Notes under the pieces: generated by a model
The model's input: only the letters and a program-made list of their open reading frames with translations
What the model was told of the DNA's origin: nothing
Databases searched by the model: none
Source: DATBQN01 sp963799925
GTDB taxonomy: Bacteria; Acidobacteriota; Thermoanaerobaculia; Multivoradales; UBA5704
Assembly (NCBI GenBank): GCA_963799925.1
Contig: CAWCYZ010000004.1
Location: forward strand, 806,001 to 870,000
Length of the DNA: 64,000 bases
Direction: 5' to 3'
Translations under genes and position numbers: made by a program
Part shown: positions 30,880 to 38,823 of the stretch, one piece after another
Numbering within the stretch: the first letter of the stretch is position 1
Layout: each line of letters opens with the position of its first letter

Positions 30880-31488
30880 ATGAGGACTCGTCTCGCCGTC
30901 GCTCTCACCGTCGTACTGTTGCTCGCCGGCCGAGCCAGCTTGAGGGCCGATCAGAACCTCCTCGCCAATCCGGGCTTTTCCACCAGCCTCTCCGGCTGGC
31001 AGCCGGTGACGACGGTGCCGTCCGGCTCGGTCGCCTGGGATGGCACGCTGGACGCCGACGGCTCGTCCCGCTCCGGCTCGGCCCGGGGGGTCTTCTCCGC
31101 CGACGCCGTAGCCGGGCTCGTGCCGGTCCTCACCCAGTGCGTGCCGCTCAAGTTCGGGGCGACCTACGTCCTCGGGGGCGAGATCTTCATCCCGGAGGGC
31201 AACACGGCCGACGGGAGCGCCTTCCTCGGCGTCGTCGTCTACTCGAGCCCCGACTGCTCTGGGTTCCCCCCGCCCTCCTTTTCGAAGACGCCGCAGGTGA
31301 CCGCCGTCGGTCAGTGGACGGCGGTCTCCACGACGTTCAATGCCCTCCGCGGCTCCTCGGCGCTCGTCTACCTGTTCATCGCCCCCAACACGCCGGGCAC
31401 CTTCACCGCCAACTTCGACAACCTGATCGTCGCCGAGGGGAGGCCCTGCCACTCCGACTCCAACCGGACCTGCTTGAACGGCGACTAG
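30880..31488 (+). CDS. Secreted jelly-roll (CBM-like) protein
   Basis: About 202 residues with a Sec signal peptide (MRTRLAVALTVVLLLAGRAS). NLLANPGFSTSLSGWQP is typical of the start of CBM4/9-type or DUF642-like beta-sandwich domains, and NFDNLIV of their last strand. It is probably a glycan- or surface-binding exported protein. AAAGGAG at 30864-30870 fits ATG 30880 (9-nt gap) better than ATG 30874. The chain ends CHSDSNRTCLNGD. In the propeller protein at 49451 a similar C-x(n)-TLCLAGGRF marks the beginning of a further C-terminal domain, so this gene looks truncated just where that domain would begin. Confidence 0.75.
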   Translation: MRTRLAVALTVVLLLAGRASLRADQNLLANPGFSTSLSGWQPVTTVPSGSVAWDGTLDADGSSRSGSARGVFSADAVAGLVPVLTQCVPLKFGATYVLGGEIFIPEGNTADGSAFLGVVVYSSPDCSGFPPPSFSKTPQVTAVGQWTAVSTTFNALRGSSALVYLFIAPNTPGTFTANFDNLIVAEGRPCHSDSNRTCLNGD

Positions 31489-31573
31489 CGGCGGAGGCCG
31501 GGTCGCGCCGCTCCCCGGGCCCGGCGGCATGCCGCCGGGCCCTTGTCGGCGCTTTCAGGCGCGATGGCGCCTC

Positions 31574-31616
31574 GCTGCCCTGAAAAACGTTGGTTTCTGG
31601 GCCGGGATCGCACGCG
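31574..31616 (+). repeat. 43-bp dispersed repeat, copy 2
   Basis: Same orientation as 30731-30773 with two C/T differences. Here it is intergenic, starting 86 bp after the stop of the secreted protein gene. Confidence 0.8.
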
Positions 31617-31719
31617 GCGGCGCTCCGCGCGGGCTCCGCAGGCCAACGCGTCGGCGCTCGGCCCGGCGGAGCAGCGGACTCTCGGTGCGCAACCGATGCT
31701 TCAGGAGGCGAGGCGATCG

Positions 31720-31966
31720 GGGCGGAGGCCGCCCCGATCAGGGCGGCGGTCGCCCCGAAGAGGGCGACGCTCGCCCTAGAGAGGGCGAGGCTCGCCCGCA
31801 AGAGGTACGGGGCTGTACCCAAAGAGGGCGGGGCTCGCCCCGAACAGGGCGAGAGTCGCCCCAGAAAGGGCAAGGCTCGCCCCGAACAGGGCGAGAGTCG
31901 CCCGAAAAAGGGCGGCGTTCGCCCCAAAGAGGGCGGCGCTCGCCCCAGACAGGGCGACGGTCGCCC
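31720..31966. repeat. Array of 12 short hairpins with 21-bp period
   Basis: Twelve 15-nt palindromic units of the form GGGCGA-NNN-TCGCCC start at 31720, 31741, 31762, 31783, 31804, 31826, 31847, 31868, 31889, 31910, 31931 and 31952. They are separated by 6-nt purine/A-rich spacers such as CGAACA, CAAAGA and GAAAAA. The period is 21 bp except 22 after unit 5. Unit 5 has a different stem, GGTAC/GTACC, yet still folds back on itself, suggesting that pairing matters more than sequence. It lies between convergent genes, so a terminator or structural role is possible. Confidence 0.85.
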
Positions 31967-32076
31967 GCGCTACGGGCACAAGGGCTCAAAAACGCTCGGC
32001 GGGATCGAAGCCACTACGATGGACGCGCCGGCGTCGGGGCCCGTGCCGCAGTCTACTCGAGCCGCGCCGGCGGCGC

Positions 32077-32241
32077 CTAGCGATGGAGCCACTCCAGCGC
32101 GGCGAGGATCCCAGTCAGGACGACCATCAGCCCGATGAGCATGCGCTGTGCCGTCGCTGTGATCTTTCCCTTGCGGCGCAGCGAGCTCGCCGCAGAGGAC
32201 GACGAGACGAGCGTGAGCAGCAACATGAAGATCAACGACAT
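32077..32241 (-). CDS. Small two-helix membrane protein (54 aa)
   Basis: A 54-residue protein beginning MSLIFMLLLTLVSSSS and ending LTGILAALEWLHR, with two hydrophobic helices (about 1-18 and 32-48) and a basic loop (LRRKGK) between them. A strong AGGAGG (as read on the minus strand, about 8 nt before the ATG at 32241) makes it a credible gene despite its length. It lies 97 bp downstream of the methyltransferase on the same strand and may be cotranscribed. No family is recognised. Confidence 0.65.
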   Translation of the reverse strand: MSLIFMLLLTLVSSSSAASSLRRKGKITATAQRMLIGLMVVLTGILAALEWLHR

Positions 32242-32338
32242 GGGTCATCCCTCCTGGTCGTCGTAGGAGATCGGAGCGCCGGGCTGCGTGCTACATCTAC
32301 CGTGCGAGCCGCGCCCGCCACGCGGGGCCGCGGCCTTT

Positions 32339-33511
32339 CTAGAACAGGTCGAAGACCAGGATCCGCGCCGGGATGGGGCCGTTGCGCACCGGGATCCGCC
32401 GGCGGGGACGCAGGCCGATGTCCTTTCCCAGACCTTCGCCGCCGGCGAGGACGGCCGCCTTCCACCCCTTGAAGCGCTGTTTGAGCAGGTCCCCCAGCGC
32501 CTTCCACTGCCCCGCCTCGCCGGGCACGCGCTCGCCGTAGGGCGGGTTGACGACGACGAGGCCGGGGCCGGGGGGCGGGACGAAATCCGCCGCGGGGCCG
32601 CGGGTGAGGGTCGCGCGGTCGTCGAGGCAGGCGAGCTTGAGATTCTCTTTCGCGGCGCGCAGGGCCATGCCGGCCGAGTCGTTGCCGAAGAGGTGGAGAT
32701 CGGCCGCCGGGGCGGGCAGCGGCTCGGCGCGTATCCTCTCGAATTCCGCCGCGTCGAAGCCCGGCAGGCGCTCGAAGGCCCAGCCGGCGCGGAGCGACCC
32801 CGGCGCGAGGCCGAGAGCGAGCCATCCCGCCTCGATCAGCAGCGTCCCGGTGCCGCACATGGGGTCGACCACCGGTCCCTTGCCGTCCCATCCCGAGGCC
32901 AGAACGCAGGCGGCGGCGAGCTGCTCGCGCAGCGGCGCCGCGGCGGCGACGGCGCGGTAGCCGCGGCGGTCGAGCGGCTCGCCCGAGGTGTCGAGGAGGA
33001 GCGTCGCGCGGTCGCGGCGTAGGCGCAGGCGCAGGTAAAGGTCGGGGTTCTCGCGGTCGACGTCGCCGCGCCGGCCGTGGCGGTCGCGCTGGCCGTCGAC
33101 CAGGCCGTCCTTGACGCGGAGCACCGCCCAGCGGGTGTCGGTCACCCCCGAGCCGCTGGCCGTCGCCTGGAGGACGAAGCTGCGGTCGGGATGGAGCAGC
33201 CCGCTGGCGTCGAGCGAGCCGCGCTCGAGGCTCGGCTCGGTCGTCCGGCCGCCAGACAGGGCCCGCGCGCCGGCGGCGAGCGCCTCGCCGTCGGGCGCCG
33301 CCCACGAGCCGAGGACGACGAGGACGCGGTTCGCCGTCCGCAGCCGCCAGTTGGCGCGCCAGCAGTCCTCCCAGCCGCCGCGGAAGGCGACCGCGCCGGT
33401 CTCCCGCGCCCGCTCCGCGATGCCCATCGCCGCGAGCTCGCCGTCGAGGATCTCCTCGAGCCCCGGCGCGCAAGTGGCGACGAGGTCGAGCGAGATCGTG
33501 GAGCGGGACAT
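32339..33511 (-). CDS. THUMP-type class I SAM-dependent RNA methyltransferase
   Basis: About 390 residues of the RlmL-N/YpsC/Trm14-like family, probable rRNA or tRNA guanine-N2 methyltransferases. The N-terminal ferredoxin-like/THUMP part (ATCAPGLEEILDGELAAMGI) precedes a Rossmann methyltransferase with SAM motif DPMCGTGTLLIEAGW and the N-methyltransferase catalytic motif NPPYGERV. An ATG at 33511 (MSRSTISLDLVATCAPG) gives the expected N-terminus; an upstream GTG at 33532 is possible. Cytoplasmic, housekeeping. The 54-aa protein is encoded downstream. Confidence 0.88.
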   Translation of the reverse strand: MSRSTISLDLVATCAPGLEEILDGELAAMGIAERARETGAVAFRGGWEDCWRANWRLRTANRVLVVLGSWAAPDGEALAAGARALSGGRTTEPSLERGSLDASGLLHPDRSFVLQATASGSGVTDTRWAVLRVKDGLVDGQRDRHGRRGDVDRENPDLYLRLRLRRDRATLLLDTSGEPLDRRGYRAVAAAAPLREQLAAACVLASGWDGKGPVVDPMCGTGTLLIEAGWLALGLAPGSLRAGWAFERLPGFDAAEFERIRAEPLPAPAADLHLFGNDSAGMALRAAKENLKLACLDDRATLTRGPAADFVPPPGPGLVVVNPPYGERVPGEAGQWKALGDLLKQRFKGWKAAVLAGGEGLGKDIGLRPRRRIPVRNGPIPARILVFDLF

Positions 33512-33622
33512 GGGAGCCGCCGAGTATGCCACGCGGCTGAGCGGCCCGGCGGGTGGGGAGGGAGGCGGCTAGCCGCCGGGTGAAGCGCCGCGGCCACGAC
33601 CAGCCGCTGGCGCAGGCGAGAG

Positions 33623-33639
33623 TGCTATCATTGATAGCA
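33623..33639 (+). promoter_or_regulatory. vapBC operator palindrome overlapping -10 and start codon
   Basis: TGCTATCA-T-TGATAGCA (33623-33639) is a perfect 8-bp-arm palindrome. It contains the -10-like TATCAT (33626-33631) and ends on the A of the antitoxin ATG (33639). A start site 7-8 bp after the -10 would fall on that ATG, giving a leaderless mRNA. Autorepression through such a site is the usual VapBC/FitAB pattern. Confidence 0.65.
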
Positions 33640-33896
33640 TGAGCGCGAACCGGGACAGGACGAAGAACCAACTGATCGTGAGGAACCTGGAGGAAGAGGT
33701 CGTCCGCGAGCTCAAGGTCCGCGCCGCTCGCCACGGGCGCTCGGCCGAGGCCGAGCACCGGGAGATCCTCCGCCAGGCCCTCGTGCCGGCGGAGGCGAGG
33801 AGATCCTTGAAGGATCTCCTCCTCGCCATCCCGCAGGTGGGTGAGGACTCTGACTTCGCGCGCCGGGAGGACCGCGGACGCGAGGTCGACCTCTGA
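33639..33896 (+). CDS. vapB: VapB/FitA-like ribbon-helix-helix antitoxin
   Basis: An 85-residue antitoxin. QLIVRNLEEEVVRELKVRAA, then HGRSAEAEHREILRQAL, is the characteristic FitA-type RHH DNA-binding region; the C-terminal tail should wrap the toxin. No Shine-Dalgarno is visible, in line with a leaderless start. The stop codon overlaps the toxin start. Together with the next gene it forms a type II toxin-antitoxin module at the edge of a lower-GC segment. Confidence 0.85.
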   Translation: MSANRDRTKNQLIVRNLEEEVVRELKVRAARHGRSAEAEHREILRQALVPAEARRSLKDLLLAIPQVGEDSDFARREDRGREVDL

Positions 33897-34315
33897 GCTA
33901 CCTCGTCGATACCAACGTCGTTTCCGAGCTCCGCAAGGGCCGGCGCTGCGACTCCGGCGTGGCCGCCTGGTTCGCCGGAGTCTCTGCCGGCGAGATCTAC
34001 CTCTCGGCCCTCACCGTGGGCGAGATCCGCAAGGGGATCGAGAGCATCCGCCGCCGCGATGCGGCCTCCGCGGAGGCTCTGGAGGCCTGGCTCCGCGAGC
34101 TCGTGGCCGCTCACTCCGACCGCATCCTGACGGTCGACCAGGAAATCGCCGAGCAGTGGGGCCGATTCAACGTTCCGACTCCCCTGCCGGTGATCGATGG
34201 CCTCCTCGCCGCCACGGCGCAGGTCTACGGCCTCACCCTCGTTACGCGCAACCTCGCCGACGTCCTGCGGACGGGTGTCGAGTGCCTGAACCCCTTCCGC
34301 GCATCGTCCTCGTAA
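33893..34315 (+). CDS. vapC: VapC-like PIN-domain ribonuclease toxin
   Basis: About 140 residues. YLVDTNVVSELRKG is the classic PIN N-terminus with the first catalytic Asp. Further acidic residues are in TVGEIRKGIE, VDQEIAEQWG and VIDGLLAATA. The product is probably a Mg-dependent endoribonuclease cleaving tRNA or mRNA. To keep the conserved N-terminus the start must be CTG 33893, overlapping the antitoxin stop as CTGA; no ATG, GTG or TTG lies in frame between the upstream stop (33851) and there. An internal ATG at 33959 would delete the first catalytic aspartate and is unlikely. Confidence 0.82.
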   Translation: MSYLVDTNVVSELRKGRRCDSGVAAWFAGVSAGEIYLSALTVGEIRKGIESIRRRDAASAEALEAWLRELVAAHSDRILTVDQEIAEQWGRFNVPTPLPVIDGLLAATAQVYGLTLVTRNLADVLRTGVECLNPFRASSS

Positions 34316-34560
34316 GTCCGGGGCGCCCTCCCGCTGCTTCGTCGCCGAGCCCTCAGCCGGCGCGGACCTTGGCGGTGCCGAGGCCCTCGCAGCGAGGTAT
34401 GGCCTAGAAGCCAGAACGACGTAGTACGCCGAGAGCGGACAGGATTCGATGCGGCCATGCTACGACTTGTGTCCTGCCCTTGACTCGGCGGTAAGAAGGC
34501 GATTTCCTACCGGTACTGGCCCACTTTGCGAGCCAGATACGAGCACACATCGGCATTTGG

Positions 34561-37098
34561 ATGGACGACCTCCTTCAGGACCTTTTCAACCAGACCATCG
34601 AGACCGGGCTTGGGAACTTGGCCGTTCGTGAGTTGGCTGCTGCTTGGTGCCAGAACGTTGGGGCCACCAAGGGGCCGATGGGTACGGGCATGGTCGAGGA
34701 GATGACTGGGCTTCCGATCAGCGGAGGGAGTCTACGGTGCGAATACGCCAAGGCACCGACGATGTTCAGCATGGTCTTGGAGCATACCGCTCTGGACTTC
34801 TACGAGCAGAACTGCATCCGTTGCCTCCATCGAAAGCCAACGGATGCGACCGAGCACCTCGGTACGTGGGCCGACGCACTGATCGCAGAGCGCGAGGAGC
34901 TTCGCCGACAGCAAGAAAAGGCACTCCGGCAAGCGATGGAGGAGCGCCGGCGACGTCATCAGGAACGCCGGCTGCTTCTCGGCGCCCCGAATCCCACACT
35001 TCAGTCGATCCTGGACCTCGTCGACCGCATCGATGCCGAAGCTCGCGACGTTGAAGCAGAGCGGCTGCTCCTTAGGCACGCCGAAATGTCGCCAGGCGAT
35101 TTCCCCGACGAGCTCATCGACCATATGACGAACGAGTCGATCGCGATAGGGAACGATACCCTCCTTGAATCGGTCATTGCAGTCTTTCAGCGCCAGGGTC
35201 GACCGGACAACGCTCGCATGCTCAAGGTAGCATTCGATGCGGTAGGTCGCGGAGTTGCGGCCGCAGCTGCCGGACGGGTCGTTGCAGCCCACGCCGAGCG
35301 CTTCGACGTTGATGATGCTTCGCTGGAAGGGATCCTGCTCCTCGCTGCCGGTCGGACGGACGACATTGGACACCCGGATCGTTTCGGCGCAGAGCCGGCG
35401 CCACTGATTCATTTCTACGACCTTGAGCCTGAACGCGCGATCCAACTTCTCGGTGCTAAGTTGTGCAACGACGAGGTCCAGTGGCGAGCGACGGCGGCAC
35501 ATGCCGCCGACAATTTGGTCGGGGCACGACCCGACGCCGGATCGCACCTTCTTTCAGCGCTGCTCGATTCGATCCAAATCCCCGACAATAGCCTCTATCT
35601 TGGCGATCCCTTCGCCTCCGGTCAAGTACGCAACGTCATTGCGAACGTCGTCGCCAATGATCCTTTCAAAGCGGCTCGCGAAATCGATAACCGGCTGAAG
35701 ACAGCGGACGTATCTTACGCGCGTCAGCTGTGGGGTTGCTATCACAAAGCCGCTAGTAGGACACATAATGAGCCGTTGACGAAGGATGTCGCGGAGACAA
35801 TCGTCACACGTGGCATCGCTTTGCTTCGGCAGGATCTCGATCCAGAGCTTCTGAGAGATGTGGCGAATACGTTTCAACTGATGGCCTGCTATCGCGCGGG
35901 CAGCCTCGAGCTACCTCTTGCTGTCGCGATCGAGATCACTCTCCTATGGGCGCTTCGGGTCGAGGTATACGACGCCTCCAACCCCGGTACCGCAGACGCA
36001 GCTTCGCCGGACCAAGCGATACTTGCTTCCCTAGAGTGGGAGAGAAAGCAGATATGGCTCCGCTCCGTGCTCAACGATCTTAAGAAAGTCCTAGAGGTAT
36101 GCGCAGCCAGCCGTCCGAGCGACTACGTCGAGCTGGTGGTAGCAACTGCATGGAACGGCAGTGCCACCTCACAGCGAGCTCGCATTTCGCTGCTCGACGT
36201 GCTGGGTTCTGTCGTTCGAGAACAGATGCTCCTTGATCGCGCGGAGCCGCTGTTATTCGATGCACTCGAGAGCCACCAACCTGGGGTGCGGGCAGCCGCG
36301 CTGCGGGCATTTTCCAAAATTGGCGAGCACGAGCTCCCCCTTCCTGGAGAGCTGACTGACCGTGTCCTGGCCGCGCTGATGAACGACGACGTGCAAGCCG
36401 TTGTTTTCGCGGCGATCCGCGCCATTCGCCTAATCGATATACCTGCTGAGCGAACACTAGATGTCGTCAATTGGTTGCTAAAGTTCGCTCAGATCTATGG
36501 GCCCCTGAGGGTCTATGCCGAAGATGTCGCGCGTGCATTCCGTTGCGTGCTGCAGCTGTCGCACGGGCAAACGTACGAGGAAAGGGCCACAGGCGTGGTA
36601 CTGCAATTGATCAGCGCATTCCCGAGCTTCGAATCCGGCAAGCTTCTAGATCGGCTCCCGCTTGAACACCATGCAGCATGGCCTGCAACCGCTGTGCGCG
36701 CCCTTCGCCTCGACCCGAATCCGAGGTACTACGGCATCGGCGATCACGAGCGTCAAAACCTTCTTCGCGAGTTAGCTGAGCTGCCCACAGACAAGCTTGC
36801 CCCTTTGTTCGAAGAGCTACAGGAAGTTGGTCTCGAGCGACTGCCTTACGACCACATCTGGGCCTGGGCAATCGCCGATGTGCTGGCCCTCCATCAACAG
36901 CATGCGCGCGCCGCGACGATCTGTGACGCGGTCGTGGCTGTTCTACGGGATAGTCGCGAGGAACGTCCGGCCAGGCGCTTCGCTCGCCAGATTGCGCTTG
37001 GCCACCATCTCGATTTGGCCGTAAGTAAGGGGGATGTCGACGCCCGCGAGCGCCTTCTTCAGGATTGGGAACATCTGGCTGGAGAGACAGACGACTGA
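34561..37098 (+). CDS. Unknown 845-aa protein: Cys4 N-terminus, coiled coil, helical-repeat body
   Basis: Not recognised as a named family. C30, C60 and the pair C85-x-x-C88 (FYEQNCIRCLHRKP) could form a zinc site. Residues about 105-140 are charged and coiled-coil-like (REELRRQQEKALRQAMEERR). The rest is a long alpha-helical solenoid; HEAT-like units are clearest at about 580-650 (GVRAAALRAFSKIGE, VQAVVFAAIRAIRLIDIPAE). No signal peptide, membrane segment or nucleotide-binding motif is seen. Base composition is visibly less GC-rich than the neighbours, with many A/T-ending codons, suggesting acquisition by transfer. No Shine-Dalgarno is apparent before ATG 34561. The next gene overlaps its stop, so the two work together. 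A defence or conflict role is a guess from context (adjacent VapBC, lower GC). Confidence 0.75.
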   Translation: MDDLLQDLFNQTIETGLGNLAVRELAAAWCQNVGATKGPMGTGMVEEMTGLPISGGSLRCEYAKAPTMFSMVLEHTALDFYEQNCIRCLHRKPTDATEHLGTWADALIAEREELRRQQEKALRQAMEERRRRHQERRLLLGAPNPTLQSILDLVDRIDAEARDVEAERLLLRHAEMSPGDFPDELIDHMTNESIAIGNDTLLESVIAVFQRQGRPDNARMLKVAFDAVGRGVAAAAAGRVVAAHAERFDVDDASLEGILLLAAGRTDDIGHPDRFGAEPAPLIHFYDLEPERAIQLLGAKLCNDEVQWRATAAHAADNLVGARPDAGSHLLSALLDSIQIPDNSLYLGDPFASGQVRNVIANVVANDPFKAAREIDNRLKTADVSYARQLWGCYHKAASRTHNEPLTKDVAETIVTRGIALLRQDLDPELLRDVANTFQLMACYRAGSLELPLAVAIEITLLWALRVEVYDASNPGTADAASPDQAILASLEWERKQIWLRSVLNDLKKVLEVCAASRPSDYVELVVATAWNGSATSQRARISLLDVLGSVVREQMLLDRAEPLLFDALESHQPGVRAAALRAFSKIGEHELPLPGELTDRVLAALMNDDVQAVVFAAIRAIRLIDIPAERTLDVVNWLLKFAQIYGPLRVYAEDVARAFRCVLQLSHGQTYEERATGVVLQLISAFPSFESGKLLDRLPLEHHAAWPATAVRALRLDPNPRYYGIGDHERQNLLRELAELPTDKLAPLFEELQEVGLERLPYDHIWAWAIADVLALHQQHARAATICDAVVAVLRDSREERPARRFARQIALGHHLDLAVSKGDVDARERLLQDWEHLAGETDD

Positions 37099-38567
37099 TG
37101 GACGAGCTTTATCCAGTCATTCGAGCGAACGGACTCCGGGAGCGCATAGAAGCACGAAGGCTGCTCGCAGTGACGCTCTCGGCGATCACGGCCGGCAAAG
37201 AGCCAGAGCAGACGACGTCCCGGGTTGCCGATCGACTGGTGCACGATCATCCTACGCAGGTTGGGAATGCTATCTGGGGGCTCGAGCAAGGATTGAGGGC
37301 CCTTGCGAAGGCGGTGGAGTGGGAGCCAGCCGTCGCGGAAGCCGATTCCAATCCCAGCCGTTTTCGCGATGCCGCTCGATACCTCGCTGGCAAGGCGCTT
37401 GCCTGCGAGAAGCTTGGAGCCTGGGACGAGAGTCTGCTGCAAGCATTGAAAATCCTAGCTGGCCTCAATGACCTGGAAGATGTGCGCCGATCAGCGGGAC
37501 TGCTCGAGCGCGTGCCGGTCCCTGGGGCGGTGACGAATCTTCTCGATCCCCATCGTGATGGTAGCCCGGCAGTGGTCAAAGACGAGGGGGAGACTGCTCC
37601 CTCTGTGCTGCTTCGCTTCACGCTTGACGACGAGCCAGTCTCCTGGCCAATGGCCCTCAACCCCGGCCATGCCTATCGGCTCGGGGCACACGTGACAGTC
37701 GAGAGGTGGCCGTCACAGGCGGAGCGACTCTTCATTGATCTAGAGAGTGCGGTGCCGGCCAGCATCATCGAGCGGAACCCAATTGTCGTTCCTCGTGGCA
37801 AGCAAGTCGGCGAGGCTTATCTCGTGCCGAAGGCCGAGATCGGTCCCAACGACAGCGTCCATCTAACGCCGGCCGTGTCTTTCGAGTTCGGCCGTGGGGT
37901 GCGCAGTGCTGCCAGCGTGGTTGGCCAGCGGTCACTCCGTGTCACCACCTTTGATCCAAGCGCTATCGGCTCGGGCCAGCCTATGGTCGCACAGCGGATT
38001 ATCGAGCTGTTGGCAGAGTTGGACGCCAAGATCCCGACGCTACCACCGCAGGATCGCCGGAATCTCGTTCATCTGCTCGATGCGACGGCTCGGTTCGCTG
38101 CAATTGCCAACGAACGAGCCGACTTGCTCGCGCTCAACGAGCTTGCCTTTCAGGCCAAGCTAAAGCAGGCATTCGTCCAGGATCGCTTTATCGGTCGTCG
38201 GATTCAGGAAGCGTCCAAGCTGGGTCGTGGCACTGCCGATCTCTTGTTGGAGCGCATCGTCGATGAACTCAAGATCAATCACAAGGGGATCGATCTCGAT
38301 GGTGCCGATCGGTACGTCAGGCAGCCAACGCAGTATGCGTCTGCCGGAGACTGTCCGATCTCGATGCTGACGATACTCGATGACTCTCCGAAATCGGATC
38401 CTCCTGGCGTTCAAAGCAACTATATGCGATGGGCCTACCCGAAGCTCCAAGGAGCGTCCAAGCCCGGAGTACCGTCTATGGTCGCAGTCGTCATCATTCC
38501 TATTGGCTTCCCGGTACCGAGCGAGTGGAGCGATCGAAAGAAGGGCGATGTGGAGCACGGCGCGTAG
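37098..38567 (+). CDS. Unknown 489-aa partner protein
   Basis: The ATG at 37098 overlaps the stop of the upstream gene (TGATG), indicating translational coupling. Three regions can be seen: a helical, TPR-like N-terminus (about 1-150), a beta-rich middle (about 170-290, e.g. VSWPMALNPGHAYRLGAHV) and a conserved-looking mixed C-terminus (about 370-489) with LLLERIVDELKINHKG, DGADRYVRQPTQYA and ISMLTILDDSP. The acidic residues preceding hydrophobic strands in this last part might be a catalytic fold, but I cannot assign one. No membrane segment or signal peptide. It shares the lower-GC composition of its partner. Confidence 0.72.
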   Translation: MDELYPVIRANGLRERIEARRLLAVTLSAITAGKEPEQTTSRVADRLVHDHPTQVGNAIWGLEQGLRALAKAVEWEPAVAEADSNPSRFRDAARYLAGKALACEKLGAWDESLLQALKILAGLNDLEDVRRSAGLLERVPVPGAVTNLLDPHRDGSPAVVKDEGETAPSVLLRFTLDDEPVSWPMALNPGHAYRLGAHVTVERWPSQAERLFIDLESAVPASIIERNPIVVPRGKQVGEAYLVPKAEIGPNDSVHLTPAVSFEFGRGVRSAASVVGQRSLRVTTFDPSAIGSGQPMVAQRIIELLAELDAKIPTLPPQDRRNLVHLLDATARFAAIANERADLLALNELAFQAKLKQAFVQDRFIGRRIQEASKLGRGTADLLLERIVDELKINHKGIDLDGADRYVRQPTQYASAGDCPISMLTILDDSPKSDPPGVQSNYMRWAYPKLQGASKPGVPSMVAVVIIPIGFPVPSEWSDRKKGDVEHGA

Positions 38568-38823
38568 TCTGCGGCCTGCGATGGTGCCACGGGTACCGGT
38601 TCCTGAATTTCGATGGTTCTGCGGCTTCCTCCAGAAGACTGCGCAGGATGTGGATGGTTGTCCCTACCCATGAATCGGGCGTCAATCACGGCCCGGGTAC
38701 CCCTCAGCGACACCCCCGGATTTGGCTTCGCTCCAGCTAGGCTCCGGGTTTGGCGCTACGCACCCATTGCGCAGGCAGCGGCGCTGCCCAACTCCGCGGT
38801 AACGACTCCTGGGCTCGGGACCG

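Larger units (their letters stand above)
31489..32076. other. 588-bp gap between convergent genes holding repeat copy 2 and the hairpin array
   Basis: Besides the 43-bp repeat (31574-31616) and the array (31720-31966), nothing gene-like is seen. Frames crossing the array are open only because its 21-bp period keeps frame and lacks stops; they have no ribosome-binding site and translate as monotonous Arg/Gly/Ala repeats. Confidence 0.5.

Noticed and set aside
31720..31966. CRISPR array
   Set aside because: Units are 15-nt palindromes with 6-nt similar spacers; no 20-40 nt unique spacers and no cas genes.
31590..32138. Plus- and minus-strand frames through the hairpin array
   Set aside because: The 21-bp period keeps frames open by construction; all frames give low-complexity peptides and none has a start signal.
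33959..34315. vapC starting at ATG 33959
   Set aside because: This would remove LVDTN and the first catalytic aspartate of the PIN domain.
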